A stretch of DNA of 17,173 nucleotides, taken from assembly GCA_039024315.1 (NCBI GenBank), contig JBCCQN010000177.1:1-17173 (forward strand). Reading direction: 5' to 3'. This DNA is from JBCAWW01 sp039024315. Its GTDB lineage: Bacteria > Bacteroidota > Bacteroidia > J057. The translations under genes and the position numbers were made by a program. Shown one piece after another: positions 1-6,442 of the stretch. The number at the start of each line of letters is the position of its first letter. Position 1 is the stretch's first letter. Below the pieces are notes generated by a model. That model ran no database searches, had not been told where the DNA came from, and was given only the letters and a program-made list of their open reading frames with translations.

Positions 1-348
1 ATGGAGCCGCTGTTCTTCTTCGGCATAGCTGTGAGCATGTTCAAAGCGGAGGGCTACGGTTTTACACCAGTTGAGGGTTTCGCGGGTTACTGAGAGGGCA
101 AAGTCGTCATTGTTGCGGGTAAGGTGGACGAGTTTGTCCTCCAAAAAGAGCTTTTTGAGGAGCTTGTCCCAATTGGGGTAGCGTTCGGCGATGCCGCTCT
201 GCTCATAATGAAAGAGCACTGGGTAATTGGGATCGAGCAGATAGAGAAAGAGCATCTGCGCCAGTTTCTGTCGATCCTCGCGCGTCATCATCCCCCCAAA
301 GAGTATGAAAGAAGACATTTCTTCCTCAACTCTCTTCAGTTGGCTCAT
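1..348 (-). CDS. Partial protein of unknown function, position suggests a VWA/ViaA-type partner of RavA
   Basis: The frame is open from an ATG at 348 to the left edge, giving the first 116 residues with no stop. An in-frame TAG at 373-375 excludes a longer form; a second ATG at 318 is possible. The start overlaps the 3' end of the upstream AAA+ ATPase gene by 23 bp, so the two are very likely co-transcribed and translationally coupled. The visible part is charged and helical-looking, begins MSQLKRVEEEM, and has no signal peptide or membrane segment, so it is probably cytoplasmic. I recognise no domain in it. MoxR/RavA ATPases are commonly followed by a von Willebrand factor A protein (ViaA or CoxE type), whose VWA domain would lie in the missing C-terminal part. 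That identity comes only from gene order. Confidence 0.65.
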   Translation of the reverse strand, partial: MSQLKRVEEEMSSFILFGGMMTREDRQKLAQMLFLYLLDPNYPVLFHYEQSGIAERYPNWDKLLKKLFLEDKLVHLTRNNDDFALSVTRETLNWCKTVALRFEHAHSYAEEEQRLH

Positions 349-1894
349 AGCTATGGCGGGTTTTTTGAATTTCTAATTTGAGGTTGAGGAGCTCGCGGGT
401 GGTGCTTTCGAGGCTATCCATGACATGGGCGGCAAAGGCGGGCTTGACAAAAAGATTATTGCGTAGATGAGGCTTATCTTTAAGGCGGCGTTCATCGATG
501 ACAGCCATATACTTTTCACACTCCTCCAGCAGGATATCGGTTTGATTGTTCCAGATTTTGATGGTTGCGGGATTGGCCGCCTTCGGGCTAACGACTTCCT
601 CTGGCACCGTGATGGTTTTGATGGGAAGGTCTCGACCTTTTTCGAGGGCTACAAATTCAGATTTTCGTTGGATCTGATAGTTTTGGAAGGGACGAAAATT
701 GCCCCCTGCTGGCTCGAATACCGGTAAATAGTTGCGACTTTCTGTTTCGATTTTGTCCCAATCTCCGGCTCGGATGTAGGCGACTGAGTCCTTGCCAAAA
801 AAGTGCTGCAGCTGATAGTATTCACCACCACTTTCATCATTAAATATCTCTGGCACTTCCTTGTCTATGAGGCTGACGATTTGGGTTTCGCTTTTGATCT
901 CCTCGCGCAGTAATTCCAGTTCTGTTTCTAGTGGCTTGAGCTGAATCACCTGCCGATAACCATAGGCAGCAATGGCACCTTTGACGATGGCATGCGCCTC
1001 TTCGATTTGCTCGAATTTGTCCCAAATACATTCGCCAATAATGAAGCAATCCATCAAATCGACCTCCTCTCGACCATTGAGAAAAGCGGCAGTCGTCAGC
1101 AAATGCGCCATCTTCCGCCAGCGTCGGTCAGAGATAAACATCTTATTGTCGGGCTCACTAGTGAGATTACGCTCTCGTACCGTTCGTCGCAGGTGATTGA
1201 ATAAACCCATCACATGCCTTGGGATACTTACCTTATCAATCTGTCGCTCCCAAGCTTCATACTCATCATCGGTGATTTTGAGCTCTTCATCTACCGGATC
1301 GGTATAACTCAAATGCTTGGGGAGTTCCAACATGCGGTTGAATAACTCATCATCTTGGATAGGAATTACCTCTTGCCGAACCAAGAATCTGTCCCAAAGG
1401 GCTTCTAAACCTTCGCCGGCTAGCGGTAATTCGTTGGAGGCGGAAATCAAGCCTCGGAGATCGACCTTGAATTCTTGCTCCCCGTTGCGGTAGATTTTCT
1501 CGTTGAGAACGGTCAGCAGGGAATTTTGAATGGGTGGGCTCGCCTTCCAAATCTCATCCAAAAAGACAATGTTAGCTCCCGGCAGATATTTGTCCGTGAG
1601 TCGTTCGTATTTGTCTTCGTCTTTGAGTTTGCTAATAGAGACTGGGCCAAAAACCTCGTCGGGCGTACTAAACTTACCCATGAGATACTCAAAGGAACGG
1701 GCGTTTTTGAAGGCGTATTTTAGCCGTCGGGCGATCATAGATTTGGCCACTCCCGGAGGGCCGAGGAGGAAGATACTTTCGCCAGATATGGCCGAAAGCA
1801 GGGTCAAGCCCATGACCTTTTCTCTTTCAAATAAGTCTCGATTGAGACTGTCCAGCAGTTTGCTGATGCGGGAGCGTTGTGCCTGAAATTCCAT
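326..1894 (-). CDS. ravA: RavA-like MoxR-family AAA+ ATPase
   Basis: This 522-residue protein is a MoxR-family AAA+ ATPase closely resembling E. coli RavA (498 residues). Visible motifs are the Walker A loop GPPGVAKS (45-52), the stretch TPDEVFGPVSI (77-87), Walker B IVFLDEIWKA (109-118), sensor-1 region SASNELP (151-157) and an arginine-finger region LWDRFLVR (166-173). The run from LLGPPG to NELP is near-colinear with the E. coli protein, including the unusual DEIWKA. The SDRRWRKM segment further on also matches the RavA lid region. The C-terminal third diverges, as expected for the RavA-specific region. In enterobacteria RavA works with ViaA as a chaperone-like ATPase linked to respiratory complexes and aminoglycoside sensitivity; that role is inferred here. 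The gene overlaps the next gene by 23 bp, consistent with an ATPase/VWA operon. The start MEFQAQ is the first ATG and gives the expected N-terminus. Confidence 0.9.
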   Translation of the reverse strand: MEFQAQRSRISKLLDSLNRDLFEREKVMGLTLLSAISGESIFLLGPPGVAKSMIARRLKYAFKNARSFEYLMGKFSTPDEVFGPVSISKLKDEDKYERLTDKYLPGANIVFLDEIWKASPPIQNSLLTVLNEKIYRNGEQEFKVDLRGLISASNELPLAGEGLEALWDRFLVRQEVIPIQDDELFNRMLELPKHLSYTDPVDEELKITDDEYEAWERQIDKVSIPRHVMGLFNHLRRTVRERNLTSEPDNKMFISDRRWRKMAHLLTTAAFLNGREEVDLMDCFIIGECIWDKFEQIEEAHAIVKGAIAAYGYRQVIQLKPLETELELLREEIKSETQIVSLIDKEVPEIFNDESGGEYYQLQHFFGKDSVAYIRAGDWDKIETESRNYLPVFEPAGGNFRPFQNYQIQRKSEFVALEKGRDLPIKTITVPEEVVSPKAANPATIKIWNNQTDILLEECEKYMAVIDERRLKDKPHLRNNLFVKPAFAAHVMDSLESTTRELLNLKLEIQKTRHSYEPTEES

Positions 1895-1952
1895 TACTGA
1901 CTAAAATACGGTCAGTCGGAACAGTTTGCAAACAATCTGATTGGGGAATTGA

Positions 1953-1982
1953 AGTCGGTACGACCACTGAGCCGTACCGACT
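1953..1982. other. Intergenic hairpin between the first lipoprotein gene and ravA
   Basis: A perfect 10-bp inverted repeat, AGTCGGTACG and CGTACCGACT, surrounds a 10-nt loop and lies 5 bp past the stop codon of the lipoprotein gene ending at 1988. On the minus strand no T-run follows it, so it is not a textbook rho-independent terminator. It could be a weak terminator, an mRNA 3'-end stabiliser, or a partial attenuator before ravA. Confidence 0.5.
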
Positions 1983-1987
1983 GAAAA

Positions 1988-2509
1988 CTAATTTTTGACA
2001 AACTTCTTATCGAAGCTGATCTCATTCGTCTCATTATATAGTTGGTAAGTCGCGTCTAGCGTGACCTCCCAAGTACTTTCATCTAATCGCGTGCCGCTGA
2101 GGATGCCAGAACGGGGTTCGATGACGACAGGCGGGCAAAAGCAGACAGGCTGGATCACCAACTTAGCGTCCGCCAATTGTTCGTCAGTGAAACTAAAGGT
2201 CTCCGCATTGGGCTCTATTTCAAAATAGATGTTTTCGAGATATTCATCGTCTGCAATATTAGGCTCTTCATCGGCCACATATTGGTATTTGAAAACGATT
2301 TTGTCCCCCTCTTGGATGTTAATGAAGGTGGATTGGTTGGTGCTGTCTTCAATGATTTCGATCTGCTTATTCTCTTGAAAGGAGTAGGTACAGTCACCGC
2401 TGCGGCAACTATATTCTTTTAGTTCTCCCGGTAGATTGGTGCTACAAGAGATGAGCGTTAAGCAAAGCGCAAATAATCCAAAGTTAATTTTCAAGAAAGG
2501 GCTGTTCAT
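1988..2509 (-). CDS. Predicted cysteine-containing lipoprotein, paralogue 1 of 3
   Basis: A 173-residue predicted lipoprotein of unknown function. It begins MNSPFLKINFG, has a hydrophobic stretch, and carries a lipobox LISC with the lipidated cysteine at residue 22. Four more cysteines follow in two pairs: a CRSGDC motif at 35-40 and a CFC pair in the C-terminal half. They could form two disulfides outside the cytoplasm. The body is acidic and predicted mostly beta. It is clearly paralogous to the two genes immediately upstream, sharing IEI.ED, FSFTDEQLA, IEP.SG.L.G.RL, WEV and the tail ATYQL.NET.EISF. I chose the ATG at 2509 rather than one 51 bp upstream because the sister proteins start at the equivalent point and the extra 17 codons lie in a spacer that is itself duplicated. 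A hairpin follows the stop. Confidence 0.8.
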   Translation of the reverse strand: MNSPFLKINFGLFALCLTLISCSTNLPGELKEYSCRSGDCTYSFQENKQIEIIEDSTNQSTFINIQEGDKIVFKYQYVADEEPNIADDEYLENIYFEIEPNAETFSFTDEQLADAKLVIQPVCFCPPVVIEPRSGILSGTRLDESTWEVTLDATYQLYNETNEISFDKKFVKN

Positions 2510-2569
2510 ATAAAATTGATTTCCCAAAAGACGGATGTTTTGCGGGAAATGCTGCATCAATTCTATGAA
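2510..2569. repeat. Spacer homologous to 3089-3147 (part of the lipoprotein duplication unit)
   Basis: This 60-bp intergenic spacer and the one at 3089-3147 align along their length. Shared blocks include AAAATT, AAAGACG, GGGAA, ATGCTGC and AATTC in the same order. The duplicated unit therefore included the non-coding DNA upstream of each lipoprotein gene. I aligned them by eye and estimate somewhat over 60 percent identity. Confidence 0.6.
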
Positions 2570-3088
2570 TTAGGGCTCTGCAAATTTTGCTTTGAAACTG
2601 ATTTCCTTTGTTTCATTATTTAGTTGATAGGTCGCTTCAAAGCTGATTTCCCAAGTGTTGTCGTTTAAACGTTCCCCCCTAAGACTTCCTTGATCCGGCT
2701 CAATGACGATGGAGCCGCAAAGACACCAAGGCTTAATGGAGATCTTAGTTTCTGCTAATTGTTCGTCGGTAAAGCTAAAGCTGTTGAGAGTCGGATCTAT
2801 TTCAAAAAAGATATCTTCATCATAATCATTTTCATTAGCATTAGAACCGGAATCAGCGATGTAGCGATATAAGAAAACCAGATTATTTCCTTCAATAATG
2901 TTGACAAAAGCAAGATTGTCTACTGTATCTTCTACGATTTCAATTTGCTGGGATGTGAAAAATGTGTAGGTGCATTTCCCACTACGGCATTCGTATAGCT
3001 GAATTTCTTCTGCCTCAATCCCGCAAGAGAAAAGCGTTAAACCAAGCACAAAAAGTCCAAGCTTAATTATTAAAAAAGGGCTTTTCAT
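2570..3088 (-). CDS. Predicted cysteine-containing lipoprotein, paralogue 2 of 3
   Basis: A 172-residue predicted lipoprotein, the closest paralogue of the downstream gene at 1988-2509. It starts MKSPFLIIKLG and has lipobox LFSC with the lipidated cysteine again at residue 22. A CRSGKC motif at 34-39 and a CLC pair about 85 residues later preserve the four-cysteine pattern. Shared segments include QIEIVED, FVNIIEGN, FSFTDEQLAE, IVIEPDQGSLRG and ATYQLNNETKEISF. Between the motifs it is acidic and asparagine-rich. It lies in the middle of the three-gene array with about 60-bp spacers on each side. No known domain is recognisable. It is probably tethered to the inner or outer membrane facing the periplasm or surface; which one cannot be told from the sequence. 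Confidence 0.85.
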   Translation of the reverse strand: MKSPFLIIKLGLFVLGLTLFSCGIEAEEIQLYECRSGKCTYTFFTSQQIEIVEDTVDNLAFVNIIEGNNLVFLYRYIADSGSNANENDYDEDIFFEIDPTLNSFSFTDEQLAETKISIKPWCLCGSIVIEPDQGSLRGERLNDNTWEISFEATYQLNNETKEISFKAKFAEP

Positions 3089-3147
3089 ATTAAAATTTCT
3101 TCCTTAAAGACGCGTGATTGGAAGGGAATGCTGCCTGCAAATTCGGC
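3089..3147. repeat. Spacer homologous to 2510-2569
   Basis: This is the second copy of the duplicated intergenic spacer, between paralogues 2 and 3. It retains TTAAAATTT, TTAAAGACG, GGGAATGCTGC and AAATTC in the same order as the other copy. The spacer upstream of paralogue 3 (3661-3677) is short and unrelated, consistent with that copy marking the edge of the array. Confidence 0.6.
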
Positions 3148-3660
3148 CTAGCGTTCCTCAAACCTAGCTTTCATGATGAGACTTTCTCGATAGTCATATT
3201 TGCGATAGCTAACATCGATAAGGACTTCCCAAAAGTGTTCATCAATTCGCTGACCACTCACATATCCAGAGTCTGCGACAAAGAGATTTTCAGGGCAATC
3301 ACAATTGCTCCAAATCCCAAATTGAATATCCTCCAATTGTTCATTGGTAAAGCGAAAACTCTCTAAGTCGGAGTCTACCTCAAAGGCAAAAAGATCGGTA
3401 TAAGGATCCTGATCAGAGTTCCTCTTCTGTTTTTCTTCATAAGAGTATACAAATACCCTATTGTCTCCCGGTGGGGTAAACAGGATGCCGGATCTTTCCC
3501 TTATACCCATCCTAAGGTCAATTGTGCGATCATTTTTGATGAAAAATCGGCATTTCCCATCTCGGCATCGGCTAGGCTCAATACCCTGTTGCTGGCAGGC
3601 CGATAAGGCTAAGAGCCCTACCAGCGTCAGTTTGATAAAATGTAAAATATGATTGTGCAT
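3148..3660 (-). CDS. Predicted cysteine-containing lipoprotein, paralogue 3 of 3 (most divergent)
   Basis: A 170-residue predicted lipoprotein, the most divergent of three tandem paralogues. It begins MHNHILHFIKL, has lipobox LSAC with the lipidated cysteine at residue 22, then a CRDGKC motif and a later CDC pair, so the four-cysteine pattern is kept. Other shared features are VFVYSYEE, FRFTNEQLED, DSGYVSGQRI, WEVLIDVSYR and an FEER tail. It is more basic than its two sisters. Its start lies 17 bp after the stop of the CBS-domain gene, suggesting co-transcription from that gene through the array. Function is unknown. Confidence 0.82.
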   Translation of the reverse strand: MHNHILHFIKLTLVGLLALSACQQQGIEPSRCRDGKCRFFIKNDRTIDLRMGIRERSGILFTPPGDNRVFVYSYEEKQKRNSDQDPYTDLFAFEVDSDLESFRFTNEQLEDIQFGIWSNCDCPENLFVADSGYVSGQRIDEHFWEVLIDVSYRKYDYRESLIMKARFEER

Positions 3661-3677
3661 AGGAGTAAATATAGCAT

Positions 3678-4118
3678 TTAGCTATACATACTGCCCGTTA
3701 CATAGCTCTCAAGGTCAGCAATCGTGCGTTTTTGTTCGCTGATGATGTGCTTGACGACATCGCCTATGGTGATGATGCCAAGGAGCACGCCCTTCTCGAG
3801 TATAGGCAAATGGCGGATCCGCTTTTCTGACATCAGATGCATGGCTTCATCTATGCTGCGATTGGGGCGAAGATGATAAACCCTTGGGGTCATCAATTCC
3901 CAGACCATGGTATTTTTAGAAGACTTACCCCGCAGGATCACCTTTCTGGCATAATCCCTTTCGGAAAAGATACCCACCAATTGGCCTGCCTCGACCACCG
4001 GCAGCGCCCCCACATTTTTACTAGCCAATAATTCGAGTGCTTCAAAGACGGTGGCACCAGGTTTGATGGTCCAAAGTTCGTTTCCTTTTTGCTGTAGTAG
4101 AAGTCCAACAGTGCTCAT
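3678..4118 (-). CDS. Twin CBS-domain protein
   Basis: A 146-residue stand-alone CBS-pair (Bateman module) protein, predicted cytoplasmic. The first CBS domain spans about 14-65 and holds VGALPVVEAGQLVGIFSERD. The second spans about 75-130, with IRHLPILEKGVLLGIITIGD. Both show the usual pattern of a hydrophobic strand, G.(I) and then (S/T)..D, which in this family forms the adenosine-nucleotide binding cleft. No catalytic or DNA-binding domain is attached, so it is probably an energy or nucleotide sensor acting on a partner. The C-terminal tail is helical. It is the first gene of a probable minus-strand cluster, 17 bp upstream of the lipoprotein array, but a functional link to the lipoproteins is not evident. 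The ligand cannot be predicted. Confidence 0.9.
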   Translation of the reverse strand: MSTVGLLLQQKGNELWTIKPGATVFEALELLASKNVGALPVVEAGQLVGIFSERDYARKVILRGKSSKNTMVWELMTPRVYHLRPNRSIDEAMHLMSEKRIRHLPILEKGVLLGIITIGDVVKHIISEQKRTIADLESYVTGSMYS

Positions 4119-4199
4119 AATGGTGGGGGTTTGAAAGTGAAACGGATTGTAAGGAAGGGTGTAGTAGCTTGACTATAAAGAAGATAGCGAAAAACATGC

Positions 4200-4232
4200 A
4201 AAAAAGCCAGCGAGAAAATCTTCCCGCTGGCT
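4200..4232 (-). terminator. Rho-independent terminator of the lipoprotein gene at 4264-4869
   Basis: Read on the minus strand, arms AGCCAGCG and CGCTGGCT extend through one mismatch to a 12-bp stem with a loop of about 4 nt. The stem is followed directly by a run of Ts. It lies about 30 bp past the stop codon at 4264. On the plus strand a shorter T-rich stretch (GGTTTTATTT) follows the stem, so it may work weakly in both directions. Confidence 0.85.
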
Positions 4233-4263
4233 GGTTTTATTTCGACTTGACTTTTGTCTAATT

Positions 4264-4869
4264 CTAGGGCTCTAGCTCAGCAGGATTGGGCGGTGAGATC
4301 ATGATGTGAGCCTTATGAGTGCCCGGGTCCATGATCCAGGGGGAACCTGGAAATGCTGGTTCCAGGGACAAGCCCGTGCTCAATTCTGTCGCAAAAGGTA
4401 AGTAGACCACATAGCGATAGGTAGCATTGCTGAGTTGATCGGTCGCCACCTCATAAGTAGCCTCTTTACCGGAGAGAATGTGCAGGGTGGCACCTTTTTC
4501 GGGCATCTTGAGCGTTCCGGCACGGGCCTCTGCTTCCCTCGCATCAAATATTTGCGCTCTGTCTTTGCCTTCCGCTCTTAGCTCGCGCCCTCTTGCCATA
4601 AATGGCTCCAAATCCTTGTGATAAGCGGCGACGCTAAAACCGGCTTGATTAGGATTATCGGCCAGACAAATCATATGATTGGTACCTTCACGTAGCGTAA
4701 CCACCTTTCCGTCCGCATCATAACCCAAAACCGTAGCTCCTTCTCTGTCTGCTTTGGGGGCAGCTTTGAGCGCAGCACCGATTTGAGCTTCAAGATTGGG
4801 AATTTCCTGCGCACAACTCGTAAGGTACAGCAGGCAAAATGGCAGCAGTAGTAGCGTCGAAAATTTCAT
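4264..4869 (-). CDS. Predicted lipoprotein of unknown function
   Basis: A 201-residue protein with a lipoprotein signal peptide: MKFSTLLLLPF, a hydrophobic core, and lipobox LTSC with the cysteine at residue 19. The mature part starts with an alanine- and lysine-rich helical segment. It then has ATVLGYDADGKVVTLREGTN, which looks like a beta hairpin, and a charged helix around REAEARAG. The C-terminal half is proline- and glycine-rich, with PGSPWIMDPGTHKAHIMI. Only the lipid cysteine and one other cysteine (MICL) are present. I recognise no family. It is transcribed alone: its own terminator follows, and the plus-strand LsrG-like gene diverges from it across about 74 bp. Confidence 0.8.
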   Translation of the reverse strand: MKFSTLLLLPFCLLYLTSCAQEIPNLEAQIGAALKAAPKADREGATVLGYDADGKVVTLREGTNHMICLADNPNQAGFSVAAYHKDLEPFMARGRELRAEGKDRAQIFDAREAEARAGTLKMPEKGATLHILSGKEATYEVATDQLSNATYRYVVYLPFATELSTGLSLEPAFPGSPWIMDPGTHKAHIMISPPNPAELEP

Positions 4870-4943
4870 TAAGTAGGGTTTAAGGATGTATCTAATTTAA
4901 TGTAGCGGATTTTTTTCGTTTTTTGAAAAAAAGTACACAAACA
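4870..4943. promoter_or_regulatory. Divergent intergenic region (putative promoters for both flanking genes)
   Basis: This 74-bp AT-rich region separates the minus-strand lipoprotein gene from the plus-strand LsrG-like gene, so it must carry the start signals of both. It contains long T and A runs around 4911-4932. No clean match to the Bacteroidota promoter pattern (TTTG, then about 19-22 bp, then TAnnTTTG) is obvious, so exact sites are not assigned. Confidence 0.4.
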
Positions 4944-5252
4944 ATGATCGTTACTATCGTGCACGTTTGGGTCAAACCCGAGCACATTGATGCCTTTATC
5001 AAGGCCACCCTCCTCAATCACGAAAATTCTATCAAGGAGCCCGGCAACCGCCGTTTTGACTTCTTACAATCCGCTGAAGATCCGGGCAAATTCACCCTCT
5101 ACGAGGTCTATGAGACTGAGGAAGACGTCAAGGCACACAAAACTACGGAGCATTATCTCACTTGGCGCGAGACTGTCAACGATTGGATGGCTCAGCCACG
5201 CAAAGGCGTTCGTCATGTAGTGATGGGGCCTACAGATCCTAATTTATGGTAA
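4944..5252 (+). CDS. LsrG-like ABM-superfamily protein
   Basis: A 102-residue protein of the ABM (antibiotic biosynthesis monooxygenase) ferredoxin-like fold. It strongly resembles LsrG, the E. coli enzyme that isomerises the phospho-AI-2 breakdown product P-HPD. Shared signatures are the N-terminal strand IVTIVHVWVKPEHIDAFI, NH (25-26), the GNRRFDFLQ segment (34-42), FTLYEVYE, HKTTEHY (65-71) and a C-terminal PRKGVR. It is small, soluble and probably dimeric. I prefer the ATG at 4944 over an upstream TTG at 4923, because family members start directly with this first strand. The stop overlaps the dehydrogenase start by 7 bp, implying coupled translation. No LsrK, LsrF or Lsr transporter genes are in the window, so AI-2 processing is unproven. 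Other ABM proteins of this size act as quinol or small-aldehyde oxygenases. Confidence 0.85.
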   Translation: MIVTIVHVWVKPEHIDAFIKATLLNHENSIKEPGNRRFDFLQSAEDPGKFTLYEVYETEEDVKAHKTTEHYLTWRETVNDWMAQPRKGVRHVVMGPTDPNLW

Positions 5253-6415
5253 ATGCATTTCAGTGGGCAGCCAGTCCGGCGCTTCATTTTGGAGTTGGCA
5301 AGCGAGACTTGATTGCTCCTTTGGCGGCCTCCTTCGGAGAACGCTGCCTCATATTACTTGGAGGGCAATCTTTTGTCAATAGTGAGTATTGGCCAATCCT
5401 CCAGCAGGCTTTTGATGAGGCAAAAGTCCAATGGCAAAGCCATGCGATCACGGGAGAACCTTCGCCCCAGATGATCGATAGCTGCGTCGCTCAGTATCGG
5501 GATTGGCAGCCTCAAGTAGTAGTCGCAATCGGTGGAGGAAGCGTACTCGATGCAGGCAAGGCCATTGCGGCCATGTTTACCGAAATTGAAGGCGTCAAAT
5601 CCTATTTAGAAGGCGTAGGTGAAAGTAAACCTTCAGGTACGACCCTGCCTTTTATTGCCGTACCGACTACCTCTGGTACAGGCAGCGAAGCCACCAAAAA
5701 CGCCGTGCTCTCCGAAGTAGGACCCAACGGCTTCAAAAAATCTTTGCGTCACGATTCTTACGTTCCCAACATCGCGATCCTTGATCCCGAACTCACGCGT
5801 TCGGTGCCGCCGGCCGTAAGCATGAGCAGCGGTATGGATGCCTTCACCCAGCTTTTGGAAGCCTATCTTTCGAGCAAGGCGAGTCCCTTGAGCGATGCTT
5901 TGGCCTTGGATGGCTTGCGCTTGATCAGTACTTGCTTGCCAGCCGTTTGGGAGGATGGCGATAATCTCAACGCTCGCGCGGGCATGAGTTATGCTGCTAT
6001 GCTATCGGGTTTGTGTCTCGCCAATGCAGGCTTGGGACTGGTGCATGGCTTTGCCTCTTCGATTGGCGGTCGGATCGAAATTCCGCATGGTTTGCTTTGT
6101 GCGCGGCTCATGGCTCCGGTCAATCAAGTAACTTTGGCCGCTATCCGCGAACGCCAAGCCTGGTCGCCTGCATTTGCTAAATATGTGCAAGTGGGAAAGT
6201 TGTTTCATCCTCAGGTGGGACACCGTTCGGATGATTTTTATGCCGATGCTTTGATAGAGACTATTGCTTCTTGGACAGAGAAATTTGGTCTAGCCCCGAT
6301 AGGAGCCTTCGGCATGGCCGCTGATATGGTACCGGAGATCGTGGCCAACACTAGCCAGAAAAATCATCCGATCCAATTGACTCAAGCAGAAGTGGCGAGT
6401 TGTTTAGAGGGATGA
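5246..6415 (+). CDS. Iron-containing (group III) alcohol dehydrogenase
   Basis: A 389-residue Fe-type NAD(P)-dependent alcohol dehydrogenase, cytoplasmic and of typical family length. The N-terminal dinucleotide-binding half carries GGGSVLDAGKAIA (96-108) and PTTSGTGSEAT (140-150). The C-terminal helical half carries the metal site: D198 in GMDAFTQLLEAY, then H267 (LVHGFA) and H281 (IPHG). The position usually held by the second ligand, a histidine four residues after the aspartate (as in GMDALTH), is Q202 here. A glutamine at this point occurs in some family branches, as far as I recall, so activity is not excluded, but the metal or substrate may differ. Its start overlaps the LsrG-like gene by 7 bp, so the pair probably acts on one pathway, perhaps reducing or oxidising the carbonyl compound handled by the LsrG-like enzyme. 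The substrate is unknown. Confidence 0.92.
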   Translation: MVNAFQWAASPALHFGVGKRDLIAPLAASFGERCLILLGGQSFVNSEYWPILQQAFDEAKVQWQSHAITGEPSPQMIDSCVAQYRDWQPQVVVAIGGGSVLDAGKAIAAMFTEIEGVKSYLEGVGESKPSGTTLPFIAVPTTSGTGSEATKNAVLSEVGPNGFKKSLRHDSYVPNIAILDPELTRSVPPAVSMSSGMDAFTQLLEAYLSSKASPLSDALALDGLRLISTCLPAVWEDGDNLNARAGMSYAAMLSGLCLANAGLGLVHGFASSIGGRIEIPHGLLCARLMAPVNQVTLAAIRERQAWSPAFAKYVQVGKLFHPQVGHRSDDFYADALIETIASWTEKFGLAPIGAFGMAADMVPEIVANTSQKNHPIQLTQAEVASCLEG

Positions 6416-6438
6416 GCGTTCTGCGCAGCAGGATATCC
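6411..6438 (-). repeat. Dispersed GC-rich repeat, copy 1 (inverted relative to copies 2 and 3)
   Basis: On the minus strand this reads GGATATCC then TGCTGCGCAGAACGCTCATC. The GCTGCGC(A/G)GAACG core is shared with 7789-7813 and 15726-15750; 17 of the first 19 core-containing bases fit the consensus. It begins over the last codons and stop of the dehydrogenase gene and sits 4 bp before a perfect palindrome. Confidence 0.55.
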
Positions 6439-6442
6439 GATT

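Noticed and set aside
1530..1886. Plus-strand 118-codon open frame opposite ravA
   Set aside because: It is antisense to the Walker A/B region of a well-supported gene and its translation is low-complexity serine- and leucine-rich sequence.
2510..2560. Upstream start for lipoprotein paralogue 1 (extra 17 residues beginning MMQHF)
   Set aside because: It places non-hydrophobic residues before the lipoprotein signal peptide, lies inside the duplicated spacer, and has no counterpart in the sister genes.
4923..4943. TTG start for the LsrG-like gene
   Set aside because: The extra residues (lysine- and threonine-rich) precede the conserved first beta strand, and the ATG at 4944 matches the family start.
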